NCBI RefSeq assembly: GCF_047468865.1
Contig: NZ_JBLGTV010000002.1
Span: forward strand, 1 to 64,000
DNA length: 64,000 nucleotides
Direction of reading: 5' to 3'
From: Castellaniella hirudinis_A
Lineage (GTDB): Bacteria; Pseudomonadota; Gammaproteobacteria; Burkholderiales; Burkholderiaceae_B
Shown here: piece after piece, positions 9,006 through 17,250 of the stretch
How positions within the stretch are numbered: the stretch's first letter is position 1
Layout: every line of letters begins with the position of its first letter
Program-made: the position numbers and the translations under genes
Notes under the pieces: model-generated
Databases searched by the model: none
What the model was told of the DNA's origin: nothing
What the model saw: the letters and a program-made list of their open reading frames with translations, nothing else

Positions 9006-9892
9006 CAGGCGTCCCCCGCCTGCACCAGGCGCAGCAAATACTGGCCATAGCAGTTCTTGGCCAGGGGGCCGGCGATGGCGCGCACCTGATCGGCAGTGAT
9101 CCAGCCGTGCCGCCAGGCGACCTCCTCGGGACAGGCGACCTTCAGGCCCTGGCGTTTTTCCAGGGTGGCGATGAACTGGCTGGCTTCCAGCAGGCTGTCG
9201 TGGGTGCCGGTATCCAGCCAGGCATACCCCCGCCCCATGATCTGGACGTTCAGCTGGCCTTGCCGCAGATAGTGCTGGTTGACGTCGGTGATTTCGAGCT
9301 CGCCTCGGGCGGAGGGACGAACGCTGGCGGCGATGTCGCACACCTGATTGTCGTAGAAATACAGGCCCGTAACCGCGTAATTGCTTTTGGGGCGCGCGGG
9401 TTTTTCTTCGATACTGAGCGCCTTGTGGCCCGCATCGAATTCGACCACCCCGTAGCGTTCGGGGTCTTGCACATGGTAGGCGAACACGCTGGCGCCCTCG
9501 GCCTGCTGGCTGGCGGCCCGCAGGCGGCGGGCCAGGTCGTGGCCATAAAAAATGTTGTCGCCCAGCACTAGGGTGCTGGGGTGGCTGCCGATGAAGTCGC
9601 GGCCAATGATGAAAGCCTGCGCCAGGCCGTCCGGGCTGGGCTGCGTGGCGTACTGGATATTCATGCCCCACTGCCCGCCATCGCCCAGCAGTTCGGCGAA
9701 ACGCGGGGTGTCGCGCGGGGTGGAAATCAGCAACACATCGCGAATGCCACTGAGCATCAGGGTGGACAGCGGGTAATAGATCATGGGGCTGTCGTACACC
9801 GGCATCAGCTGCTTGCTGACCACCTGGGTGACGGGATACAAGCGGGTGCCGGAGCCGCCCGCCAGGATGATCCCTTTGCGTTGTCGTGTCAT
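9005..9892 (-). CDS. rfbA: glucose-1-phosphate thymidylyltransferase
   Basis: RmlA joins dTTP and glucose-1-phosphate to make dTDP-glucose, the first step of dTDP-L-rhamnose synthesis. The 295-residue length is standard. The N-terminus has the nucleotidyltransferase motif GIILAGGSGTRLYPVT, followed by KQLMPVYDSPMIYYPLSTLM. Later blocks LVLGDNIFYGHDL and SIEEKPARPKSNYAVTGLYF, with the IEEKP sugar-phosphate site, confirm the assignment. It is the first gene of a leftward run rfbA-rfbC-glycosyltransferase-sapC. The 226 bp upstream gap to the NCS2 permease gene would hold the promoter. Confidence 0.95.
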   Translation of the reverse strand: MTRQRKGIILAGGSGTRLYPVTQVVSKQLMPVYDSPMIYYPLSTLMLSGIRDVLLISTPRDTPRFAELLGDGGQWGMNIQYATQPSPDGLAQAFIIGRDFIGSHPSTLVLGDNIFYGHDLARRLRAASQQAEGASVFAYHVQDPERYGVVEFDAGHKALSIEEKPARPKSNYAVTGLYFYDNQVCDIAASVRPSARGELEITDVNQHYLRQGQLNVQIMGRGYAWLDTGTHDSLLEASQFIATLEKRQGLKVACPEEVAWRHGWITADQVRAIAGPLAKNCYGQYLLRLVQAGDA

Positions 9893-10118
9893 GGGTTGGA
9901 TGATGGAAGTGGGTAATTGAGGCCTATTTTAACCAAGGGGCCCTCTCGCGGCACAGACCGCGTTCGCGGGATGCGCCACGGCCCGGCGAGGCGCCGCCCA
10001 GGTCATGCGGCGCACGCGAAACCGGCCCATCGCCCGATGAGGCGACAGGCGGCCCGGACGACCGGCGGGGCGGGGGTCAGGCCGCTGGCCCGGCACCCGC
10101 CCCGCGCCGCCCGGAGAA

Positions 10119-11603
10119 TCAGGCCTCGGCCTGCTTGGCGGCTTCGACCGCCGCCTGCGTGTCATGCGGCGCGCCATTGAAAAAGACATTCAGCAGCACC
10201 GCCGACAGGGACGTCAGCAAGATCCCGGATTCGATCAGGGGGTGGATGGCCTTGGGCGTCCACTGCATGAAATTGGGGGCCACCACGGGAATCATGCCCA
10301 TGCCGATGGAAATGGCCACAATCATGGCGTTATGGCGGTTTTCCTTGAAATCCACCCCGCCCAGGATGCGAATCCCCGTGGACGTGACCATGCCGAACAT
10401 CACCAGGCCCGCGCCGCCCAGCACCACGGTGGGCAGGGATTCGACCAGCGCCGCCAGCTTGGGCAGCAAACCCAAAACCAGCAGAATCACCCCGCTGGCC
10501 ACGCAGACGAAGCGGCTGCGCACCCCGGTCACGGCCACCAGACCCACGTTCTGCGAAAAGCTGGAATACGGGAAGGTATTGAAAATCCCGCCGATCAGGG
10601 TGCCCAGGCCATCGGTGCGCAGGCCGCGCGCCAGGTCTTTCTGCTTGATTTCCTTGCCGGTCATGTCGGCCAGCGCCAGGAACATGCCGGTGGATTCGAT
10701 CAGGATGACGATCATGACCAGCGTCATGGTGAGAATCATCCAGAAATCGAATTTCGGCATCCCGAAATGGAAAGGCAGGACGATATCCACCCAATCGGCC
10801 TTGCCCACCTTCTCGAAGGTCATGATCCCCATCGAAGTAGCGACGATCGCCCCGATGATGATCCCCAGCAGCACGGCGATATTGGCCAGAAAGCCCTTGC
10901 TGAACTTGGCGATCAGCAGGATCGACAGCAGGACGATGGTGGCGATCCCCACCCCGGTGAGATTGGCGTACCGGGGATTGGGCACGGTGGGCACGATGGA
11001 CAAGCCCTGCGGCACGGCGGTCAGGGGCGATCCGGGCGCCCCCGCCGCGGCCTGTATGCTGTTCAGCCATTCGGCGTAGTTGGGATCGACCACGGACGGC
11101 GCGGTGGGGCCGAAGGGATTGCCGAAAATCCAATTGATGCCCACCCGCATCAGGGTAATGCCGATGATGGCGATGATTGTGCCGGTGACCACGGGCGGGA
11201 AAAAGCGCAGCAGCCGGCTGATCCACGGCGCGATGATGATGGTGATGATCCCGGCGGCGATGATCGTGCCGAACAATAACTGGGCCCCTTCGTGGCCGGG
11301 ATTGCTGTTGGCGATGTGGATCATCGGGCCCACCGGGGCGAAGCTGACCCCCATGATCACGGGCAGCTTGATCCCGAACCATTGCGTGGCGCCGAAGGAC
11401 TGGATGATTGTGGCGATGCCGCAGGCGAACAAGTCCGCGGCGATCAGCAGGGATACTTCATGGGCATCGAGGTTGAGCGCCCGGCCGATGATCAGGGGCA
11501 CGGCGACCGCGCCCGCATACATGACCAGCACGTGTTGCAGGCCCAGGGCGCCGAGCTGGCCGATCGGCAAGACTTCATCGACCGGGGCGACGGATTTGCT
11601 CAT
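10119..11603 (-). CDS. NCS2 nucleobase:cation symporter (xanthine/urate/uracil permease type)
   Basis: This is an inner membrane symporter of the NCS2/NAT family, 494 residues with about 14 hydrophobic segments. The family motifs are plain: GLQHVLVMYAGAVAVPLI near the N-terminus, the substrate-site ESTGMFLALADMTG, and the NAT signature QNVGLVAVTGVRSR. Such proteins take up xanthine, urate, uracil or similar rings with protons. The start is supported by GGAG upstream. It is transcribed away from the adjacent HutC-type repressor gene. An imidazole- or purine-related substrate would fit the neighbouring histidine genes, but the sequence does not fix the substrate. Confidence 0.88.
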   Translation of the reverse strand: MSKSVAPVDEVLPIGQLGALGLQHVLVMYAGAVAVPLIIGRALNLDAHEVSLLIAADLFACGIATIIQSFGATQWFGIKLPVIMGVSFAPVGPMIHIANSNPGHEGAQLLFGTIIAAGIITIIIAPWISRLLRFFPPVVTGTIIAIIGITLMRVGINWIFGNPFGPTAPSVVDPNYAEWLNSIQAAAGAPGSPLTAVPQGLSIVPTVPNPRYANLTGVGIATIVLLSILLIAKFSKGFLANIAVLLGIIIGAIVATSMGIMTFEKVGKADWVDIVLPFHFGMPKFDFWMILTMTLVMIVILIESTGMFLALADMTGKEIKQKDLARGLRTDGLGTLIGGIFNTFPYSSFSQNVGLVAVTGVRSRFVCVASGVILLVLGLLPKLAALVESLPTVVLGGAGLVMFGMVTSTGIRILGGVDFKENRHNAMIVAISIGMGMIPVVAPNFMQWTPKAIHPLIESGILLTSLSAVLLNVFFNGAPHDTQAAVEAAKQAEA

Positions 11604-11937
11604 AGTTGTCTCCAGGAATTATCGGACGGGCTTGCCGGACACAGGCTACGGCGGCCCGGCACGCGGATCAAGCGATTTCCAGCCAATGTACCGAAGGCGG
11701 CTTCCAGCGGCTATAAGCATCCGACGATAAGGTGGTTTAAGGTTCACACATAATCCCGGGTTAACCCTGTGGGATTCCGGCAATCTCCCGGGTCTGCCAG
11801 GGTAAACACTGACCCGCCCCGCCTGGGCGCCGCCACGACCGGCGGGCGGGCGCGGCGGCGCAACGCGCCCCGGCGGGAATCCGCTGGCGGCCAGTTCTGA
11901 TTAGAATAGAGCGTGCCCCACCCACAGGAACCGAAGC
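11604..11937. other. 334-bp intergenic region between the NCS2 permease and hutC genes
   Basis: This divergent gap must carry promoters for both flanking genes. The only structure I see is the palindrome GGGTTAACCC at 11758-11767, inside a looser dyad AATCCC...GGGATT (11752-11775). No copy of the TTGTATATACAA-type operator found elsewhere in the region is visible here. No convincing small gene is present. Confidence 0.4.
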
Positions 11938-12669
11938 ATGCGCCGTCAGGATCAGGCCGTAGTGCGCAAAACGCGGGAAACCCCCGCCTACCAGCGCATC
12001 AAGGACTATGTATTGCAGCAGATTCAGCGCGGCATCTGGGCCGAAGGCGACCTGATCCCCACCGAGCTGGCCCTGTGCAAGCAGTTTTCCGTATCGCGCA
12101 TGACCGTGCACCGCGCCCTGCGCGAACTGACCACCGATCAAGTCCTGCTGCGCTACCAGGGATCCGGCACCTATGTGGCGCCCGCCAAAATCCCGTCCAC
12201 CCTGATCGAAATCCGCAGCATCGCCCAGGACATCCACGAGCGCGGCCACCAGCACACCTGCCGGGTGCTGCAGCTGCGGCGGATCAAGGCCTCCACCGCG
12301 CAGGCGAAGCGTTTTCAGCTGCGGGCGGGCGCGCCTTTGTTTCATTCCCTCATCGTCCACTACGAAAACAACGTGCCCATCCAGCTGGAAGACCGCGTGG
12401 TGGATGCTCGGCGCGTCCCCGATTATCTGGATCAGGACTGGTCGCGCACCACACCGAACGAATACCTGATGCAGGTGGCGCCGGCGCCGTCGGGGCAGTA
12501 CACCATCGAAGTCAAGCTGCCCACCGCCGACACCGCCGATCCTTTGGACATCCCGCTGGATCAGCCCTGCCTGGTGCTGGATCGCACCACGTTTTCCGGC
12601 GGGACGTTCACCTCGCAGGCGGTGATGTGGTATCCAGGAAACCGCTACAAGCTAGCGGGGCGAATTTAA
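11938..12669 (+). CDS. hutC: HutC-type GntR repressor, copy 1
   Basis: This is a GntR/HutC transcriptional repressor of histidine utilisation, 243 residues. A winged HTH at about residues 17-85 (YQRIKDYVLQQIQRGIW, then ELALCKQFSVSRMTVHRAL) is followed by a UTRA ligand-binding domain (APLFHSLIVHYENNVPIQLE, RVPDYLDQDW). In characterised relatives urocanate is the inducer. It ends convergently with hutG, overlapping it by 4 bp. A second copy lies at 17251-18066. By hand alignment there are about 34 differences over some 225 shared residues (roughly 85% identity), and the recognition helix is identical, so both likely bind the same operators. GGAAC before the ATG at 11938 supports the start. Confidence 0.92.
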   Translation: MRRQDQAVVRKTRETPAYQRIKDYVLQQIQRGIWAEGDLIPTELALCKQFSVSRMTVHRALRELTTDQVLLRYQGSGTYVAPAKIPSTLIEIRSIAQDIHERGHQHTCRVLQLRRIKASTAQAKRFQLRAGAPLFHSLIVHYENNVPIQLEDRVVDARRVPDYLDQDWSRTTPNEYLMQVAPAPSGQYTIEVKLPTADTADPLDIPLDQPCLVLDRTTFSGGTFTSQAVMWYPGNRYKLAGRI

Positions 12670-13631
12670 GCATCGTCCTGTGCGCGGCCACCCCCGGCCC
12701 CCGGCTGCAGCAGCAGCCAGGCCAAGCGCGCGGCCACACGGGCGGTATGGTGGTCGATGTCGTATTCGGGGTTGAATTCGGCCAGGTCGGCCAGCCGTAA
12801 TTTCCCGGATGCATGCACGTGGCGGGCCAGCGTTTCGATGACGGACAGCGGCACCCCCAGGGGGGCGGGGGCGGACACCCCCGGCGCCACGGACGCCGGC
12901 AGAACATCCAGGTCGATGGTCAGGTAGACATGCTCGGCCTGATCCAGCAGGGCATCCAGCTGCGCCAGGCGCTGATCCAGGAAACGGTCTTGCATGTGCA
13001 GGTCTTCGACATACTGCACCCCCAGGTCTCGCGCATGCTGGTACAGGCTCGCGGTATTGCCCAAGGGGGACACCCCCCAGCAGGCATATCGCACCGGCAG
13101 GCCGCGCAGGCGGCTGTCTTCCAATATCTGATCGAAAGGGGTGCCGGAGCTGCCCGGGCGGCTGGTGCGCAAATCGAAATGGGCATCCAGGTTCAGGATC
13201 AATAAGCGGCCGCCCGCGCCGCCCGGGCCGTAAAGGTGGTCGCGCAGCCCCTGGAAATCCCCCCAGGCCACCTCATGCCCGCCCCCCATCACCACCAGGC
13301 GCGCCCCGCTATCCAGAATGCGCGTCACCCGCGCGCCCAATGCCACCTGCGCGGCCTCCAGGGCATTGGCCTCGCACACCACATCGCCGGCATCCCACAG
13401 GGCATCCAGGCGGTGGGCGGGCAGGCCCGCCAGCAGGCGGCGCACCTGCAAGGGCCCGCCGGCCGCGCCAGGGCGGCCATGGTTGCGCCGCACACCGGCA
13501 TCGCTGGCAAAGCCCAGCAGCACGGCATCGCCGGCCCGCCACGCCGCATCGTGACGCACCAATTGAAACAGGCGTCGCGTGTCGCCGCCTTCTGCCGAAT
13601 CATCTCGGCCCTGCCAGATTTTCTGTTCCAC
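12666..13631 (-). CDS. hutG: formimidoylglutamase (arginase family)
   Basis: HutG hydrolyses N-formimino-L-glutamate to glutamate and formamide, the last step of the four-enzyme Hut route. The ureohydrolase metal sites are visible: VVMGGGHEVAWGD, LILNLDAHFDLRT and LTIDLDVLPASVAPGVSAP. I choose the GTG at 13631 (321 residues) because GGAGG lies 8 nt upstream, and because a palindromic operator-like site at 13697-13712 covers the alternative ATG at 13697. The gene is separated from hutUHI by about 9 kb and faces hutC copy 1. The product gives glutamate directly, so no HutF/formylglutamate branch is needed. Confidence 0.9.
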   Translation of the reverse strand: MEQKIWQGRDDSAEGGDTRRLFQLVRHDAAWRAGDAVLLGFASDAGVRRNHGRPGAAGGPLQVRRLLAGLPAHRLDALWDAGDVVCEANALEAAQVALGARVTRILDSGARLVVMGGGHEVAWGDFQGLRDHLYGPGGAGGRLLILNLDAHFDLRTSRPGSSGTPFDQILEDSRLRGLPVRYACWGVSPLGNTASLYQHARDLGVQYVEDLHMQDRFLDQRLAQLDALLDQAEHVYLTIDLDVLPASVAPGVSAPAPLGVPLSVIETLARHVHASGKLRLADLAEFNPEYDIDHHTARVAARLAWLLLQPGAGGGRAQDDA

Positions 13632-13696
13632 CCTTCCGCCCTCCAATGGCCGGCTATCGACGCCGCGCAGAAGATCCCGACGCAAGCCCATTCCCA

Positions 13697-13712
13697 AAAA
13701 GTATATACTTTT
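13697..13712. promoter_or_regulatory. palindromic operator-like site upstream of hutG
   Basis: AAAAGTATATACTTTT is a perfect 16-bp palindrome 66 bp upstream of the hutG GTG. Its GTATATAC core is the same as in the TTGTATATACAA site before hutU, so it is probably a HutC-type operator variant. It may serve hutG, the lysR gene, or both. Confidence 0.6.
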
Positions 13713-13871
13713 CTATGCCAGCCCCATCGCCGCGGCTGGCAAATCGCATTGACAGCCGCTTGCCGATGCATATATTTTTTACGGCGCCAGCTGGTTTGCG
13801 ACACCGGCCATCAACGCCAAGCACACGTCAGCCCCCGGCAGCCGACCCGGGCCTGGCCGGATTCTGGACAC

Positions 13872-14816
13872 ATGAACCCCCTGCCTCCCCTGCGCTCACT
13901 GCAAGTTTTCGAAGTGGTCGGCCACAGCCGCAGTCTGGCCGAGGCGGCCAGGCGGCTGGGCATTTCCTCCGGGGCGATCAGCCAGCAGCTCAAGCTGCTG
14001 GAAACCACCCTGGATGCCAACCTGACCGTGAAAGATGGCAGGCAAGTCCGGCTGACCGCCGCGGGGCAGCGCTTCCACGGCGCTTGCACCACAGCGTTTG
14101 AACTGCTGCGCGAAGCCCAGGCCGAGCTGGAGCGCGCCCGCAACGACGCCAATCTATCCATCAGCGCATTGCCCTCGGTGCTCACGGCTTGGTTGGCGCC
14201 ACTGGTCTTCGACTGGCAGGATCGCTATCACCCGACGCTGAACATCCAGTTCAAAGCCAGTCACGCCGAACCAGACAGCGACGTGGAAGACATCGACTTC
14301 CGCATTACTTATGACACGACGAGGCCCAACAGGCAAAACACCATAGAGCTTTTCACGGACTGCGTGGTGCCGGTCTGCAGCCCCGCCCTGCTGCGGCCCA
14401 ACGCCGCACTGAACCAACCCGCGGATATTCTGCGCTATCCCTTGTTGGCAACAGACTGGCGGCCAAAATTCGCCTCGCCGCCCGCATGGGCCGATTGGTT
14501 CGCCGCCTGTGGCGTCGATGCGCGCAAAGCGCTGGCGGCGCACCCCATCCGCCGCACGTTCTCGCTCTCGCACATGACAATCGAATCGGCCCTGGCGGGC
14601 CAGGGCTTCGCCCTGGTGCAGGCCTCGATGGTGTATGCCGATGTCATGGCCGGGCGGCTGCTGATTCCGTTCAAGCGGGCTTTGCCGCTGCCCCGCCCCT
14701 ACGTCCTGAAATGGCATCCCGACACTTTCCACAAGCCGCAGTGCCGCGCGTTTCACCGCTGGCTGGTCGTGCGCGGCAAACACCAGGCCGAACTCAACGC
14801 GCAATTGCTCGCCTGA
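13872..14816 (+). CDS. LysR-family transcriptional regulator (GcvA-like)
   Basis: This 314-residue LysR regulator has an N-terminal winged HTH (SLQVFEVVGHSRSLAEAARRL, then GISSGAISQQLKLLE) and a periplasmic-binding-like effector domain. The wording and the SxQ/LLE pattern resemble the GcvA subgroup, which often controls amino acid genes. It begins at the ATG at 13872; the longer upstream frame is non-coding. It is divergent from hutG and reads toward the oxygenase gene 165 bp downstream, so it may control the oxygenase and dehydrogenase genes. The effector is unknown. Confidence 0.85.
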   Translation: MNPLPPLRSLQVFEVVGHSRSLAEAARRLGISSGAISQQLKLLETTLDANLTVKDGRQVRLTAAGQRFHGACTTAFELLREAQAELERARNDANLSISALPSVLTAWLAPLVFDWQDRYHPTLNIQFKASHAEPDSDVEDIDFRITYDTTRPNRQNTIELFTDCVVPVCSPALLRPNAALNQPADILRYPLLATDWRPKFASPPAWADWFAACGVDARKALAAHPIRRTFSLSHMTIESALAGQGFALVQASMVYADVMAGRLLIPFKRALPLPRPYVLKWHPDTFHKPQCRAFHRWLVVRGKHQAELNAQLLA

Positions 14817-14901
14817 CGCCCGTCCGGCTGGTGGCCGGGCCGCTATCGCAACCGCCGGCGCATCCGTTTTCGTTTAGTTTTTCTAAACTAAAGCCGATCT
14901 A

Positions 14902-14913
14902 TTGTCCATACAA
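14902..14913. promoter_or_regulatory. HutC-type operator upstream of the oxygenase gene
   Basis: TTGTCCATACAA matches the hut operator pattern TTGT-N4-ACAA and lies 68 bp before the oxygenase ATG. It is followed by CTTGCCT and then TAAGATGAAGTC, with TAAGAT at 14921-14926 as a likely -10. The same module recurs at 19307-19342 before the importer's binding-protein gene. Confidence 0.65.
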
Positions 14914-14980
14914 CTTGCCTTAAGATGAAGTCTCGAACGCGGCGCAATCTCGAAGCAACGACCCATCCTGGAGAACAGAC

Positions 14981-15832
14981 ATGCAAACGAATACCGTTCA
15001 TCGCCCCCAAGCCAGCCCGGCCGCGCCGGTCTACCGCGACATCGTCGATCTGGCGCGCTATCCGATCCACGACTTGCAAAGCGCGGCGGGACGCGCTTTG
15101 ATCCAGCAATGCCAGGCGGCCCTGGCACAGGAAGGCGCCTGCGTGCTGGAAGGGTTCATCACGCCACAAGCCGTTGCCAAGATGATTTCGATTGCCGACA
15201 GTCTGGATGACAAAGCCTGGATCACCGACCGGCCGCACACGGTGTACTTCGAGCCCGTGGACGATACCGTCCCGGCCGCCCACCCGCGCGCGCACGTCGT
15301 GCGCTCGGCCAAACACGGCATCGCCTACGACTACATCCCGGCGGACGCCCCGATGCGCACGTTGTACGAATCGGACGACCTGACCCATTTCATTGCCGCC
15401 GTGCTGGAAAAATCCGCGCTGTATCGCAGCGCCGATCCGTTGGACGCGCTGCAGATCACGAAATTCTTCCCCGGCGAAGAACTGGGCTGGCACTTCGACC
15501 GCAGCGAATTTTCCATCACGGTCATGTACCAACCCGCCGAGCAAGGGGGGCTGTTTGAATATGTGTCCGCCTTGCGCACCGAAACCGACGAATGCTACGA
15601 CGCAGTCCAGAAGGTGCTGGAAGACGACCCGTCCAGGGTCAAGCTCCTGTCCAGCGCCCCCGGGACGCTTGCCTTTTTTCGCGGGCGCTACGCCATGCAC
15701 CGCGTCACCCCGGTGGCGGGTTCACGGCCACGCATCAACTCGGTGCTGACCTATGGCACGCAACCGGACATGCGCCTCAACGACCTGACATCCAAGCTGT
15801 TCTACGGGCGCACATCGGCCCAGCCAGCCTGA
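14981..15832 (+). CDS. Fe(II)/2-oxoglutarate-dependent oxygenase, HalD/BesD-like
   Basis: This is a 283-residue non-haem iron oxygenase. A double-stranded beta-helix is recognisable from FFPGEELGWHFDRSEFSITV, GGLFEYVSALR and GTLAFFRGRYAMHRVTPV. The metal ligands would be His171, Asp173 and His240, and Arg250 would bind 2-oxoglutarate. The layout (HxD-SEF, GGxFEY, GTL-F-GR--HRVTPV-G-RPR) recalls the family containing the free-amino-acid halogenase BesD. BesD-type halogenases replace the Asp with Gly to leave room for chloride; here the Asp is present, so hydroxylation is expected. The substrate is unknown. A hut-type operator in its promoter suggests histidine or a derivative, which is inference. 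It is followed 98 bp later by an alpha-hydroxy-acid dehydrogenase gene. Confidence 0.8.
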   Translation: MQTNTVHRPQASPAAPVYRDIVDLARYPIHDLQSAAGRALIQQCQAALAQEGACVLEGFITPQAVAKMISIADSLDDKAWITDRPHTVYFEPVDDTVPAAHPRAHVVRSAKHGIAYDYIPADAPMRTLYESDDLTHFIAAVLEKSALYRSADPLDALQITKFFPGEELGWHFDRSEFSITVMYQPAEQGGLFEYVSALRTETDECYDAVQKVLEDDPSRVKLLSSAPGTLAFFRGRYAMHRVTPVAGSRPRINSVLTYGTQPDMRLNDLTSKLFYGRTSAQPA

Positions 15833-15930
15833 GGGCGGCCTGCCGGCGGAACCCGAGTCAAGTCGTTGACGATGCGCGGGACACGGGCCTAGAATGGCGC
15901 GCGATGGCGCGCGCCGCACAAGGAAGAACC

Positions 15931-17097
15931 ATGCCGTCCCCCGCTCAGATGACTTGCACCGAGGATTTCCGCCGCCTTGCCCAGCGGCGCGTGCCTCGCA
16001 TGTTCTACGATTATGTGGACTCGGGCTCCTGGACGGAGTCCACCTACCGCGACAACGCCCTGGATTTACAGAAGCTGAAGTTCCGTCAGCGCGTTGCGGT
16101 GGACATCGCCCACCGCACCATCGGCACAACCCTGCTGGGCGAACCCGCCGCGATGCCCGTCGCCCTCGCGCCCACTGGCATGACCGGCATGCAATGGGCG
16201 GATGGCGAAATTCTCGCCGCCCAGGCGGCCGAACAATCCGGCATCCCTTTCTCGCTGTCTACCGTCAGCATCTGTTCCATCGAGGACGTCGCGGCGCATA
16301 CACAGCGGCCATTCTGGTTCCAGCTTTATGTCATGCGCGACCGCGCCTTCATCAGGGACTTGATTGAACGCGCCAAAGCGGCGGCTTGCGCCGCGCTGAT
16401 CGTCACGCTCGACCTGCAGGTCGTCGGCCAACGGCACAAGGACATCAAAAACGGCCTCTCCACCCCACCCAGGCCCACCCTGAAAAACCTCATCGACCTG
16501 GCCACGAAACTGCGGTGGTGCAAGGGCATGATGGGCACCCGGCGCCATGGCTTCGGCAACATCATCGGGCACGCCAAGGGCGTGAAAGACGTGCATTCAT
16601 TGACACGCTGGTCAGCGGAGCAGTTCGATCCCACCCTGAGCTGGAAAGACCTGGAATGGATCAAGCAGTGCTGGGGCGGAAAACTCGTGGTCAAGGGCAT
16701 TCTCGATGCGGACGACGCCCGTCTGGCGGTGGCGGCCGGCGCCGACGCCATCATCGTTTCCAACCACGGGGGGCGCCAATTGGACGGCGCGCCCTCCACT
16801 ATTTCCGTCCTGCCGAGCATCGTGCAAGCCGTGGGCACACAAGTCGAAGTGCTCATGGACGGCGGCGTGACCAGCGGCCAGGATGTGCTGCGCGCCGTCG
16901 CCCTGGGCGCGCGCGGCGTGCTGATCGGCCGGGCCTTTCTGTATGCGCTGGGCGCCATGGGCCGCCCCGGAGTCTCCCGCTGCCTGGAACTGATCGCCAA
17001 AGAGCTGGACGTCAGCATGGCATTTTGCGGCAAGACCACGATTGCGGACGTGGATCGATCCATTCTGGTCAACCCGGACATTCTGCAAGGCGGCTGA
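15931..17097 (+). CDS. FMN-dependent alpha-hydroxy-acid dehydrogenase
   Basis: This 388-residue flavoenzyme belongs to the L-lactate dehydrogenase/glycolate oxidase/mandelate dehydrogenase family. The TIM-barrel motifs are clear: MFYDYVDSGSWTESTYRDN at the N-terminus, ALAPTGMTGMQWADGE, FWFQLYVMRDR, a catalytic VSNHGGRQLDGAPS with the proton-abstracting His, and the phosphate site LMDGGVTSGQDVLRA/GRAFLYALG. I choose the ATG at 15931 because AAGGAAG lies at a good distance; the ATG at 15904 lacks this. It oxidises a 2-hydroxy acid to a 2-oxo acid. Next to the oxygenase and hut genes, imidazole-lactate is one possible substrate; plain L-lactate is the conservative alternative. Confidence 0.88.
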   Translation: MPSPAQMTCTEDFRRLAQRRVPRMFYDYVDSGSWTESTYRDNALDLQKLKFRQRVAVDIAHRTIGTTLLGEPAAMPVALAPTGMTGMQWADGEILAAQAAEQSGIPFSLSTVSICSIEDVAAHTQRPFWFQLYVMRDRAFIRDLIERAKAAACAALIVTLDLQVVGQRHKDIKNGLSTPPRPTLKNLIDLATKLRWCKGMMGTRRHGFGNIIGHAKGVKDVHSLTRWSAEQFDPTLSWKDLEWIKQCWGGKLVVKGILDADDARLAVAAGADAIIVSNHGGRQLDGAPSTISVLPSIVQAVGTQVEVLMDGGVTSGQDVLRAVALGARGVLIGRAFLYALGAMGRPGVSRCLELIAKELDVSMAFCGKTTIADVDRSILVNPDILQGG

Positions 17098-17203
17098 CCC
17101 AAACACACCGGCGTCGCCGGGTTAAAGGCGCCGGCCCGCGTCGTCTATACTTTTGCACGATGCCTCAAAAACCGCTACCCCGCTTGCGCCGGCACACGAA
17201 CGC

Positions 17204-17234
17204 TGTGATATCGCACACACTGTGATATCGCACA
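17204..17234. promoter_or_regulatory. direct repeat before hutC copy 2
   Basis: The 14-mer TGTGATATCGCACA occurs twice, at 17204-17217 and 17221-17234, with a 17-bp period, ending 16 bp before the ATG of the second HutC-type gene. Each copy has TGTG/CACA ends. Placement suggests binding sites covering the promoter or leader, perhaps for autoregulation. The repeat differs from the TTGTATATACAA operators. Confidence 0.55.
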
Positions 17235-17250
17235 GCCCCCAGAACGCCCC

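Noticed and set aside
10164..11279. 371-codon plus-strand frame rich in His, Asp and Gly opposite the NCS2 permease
   Set aside because: It mirrors the hydrophobic permease codons in reverse and has no domain or start signal.
11758..11767. GGGTTAACCC palindrome as a HutC operator
   Set aside because: It does not match the TTGT-N4-ACAA pattern of the other sites and could be chance.
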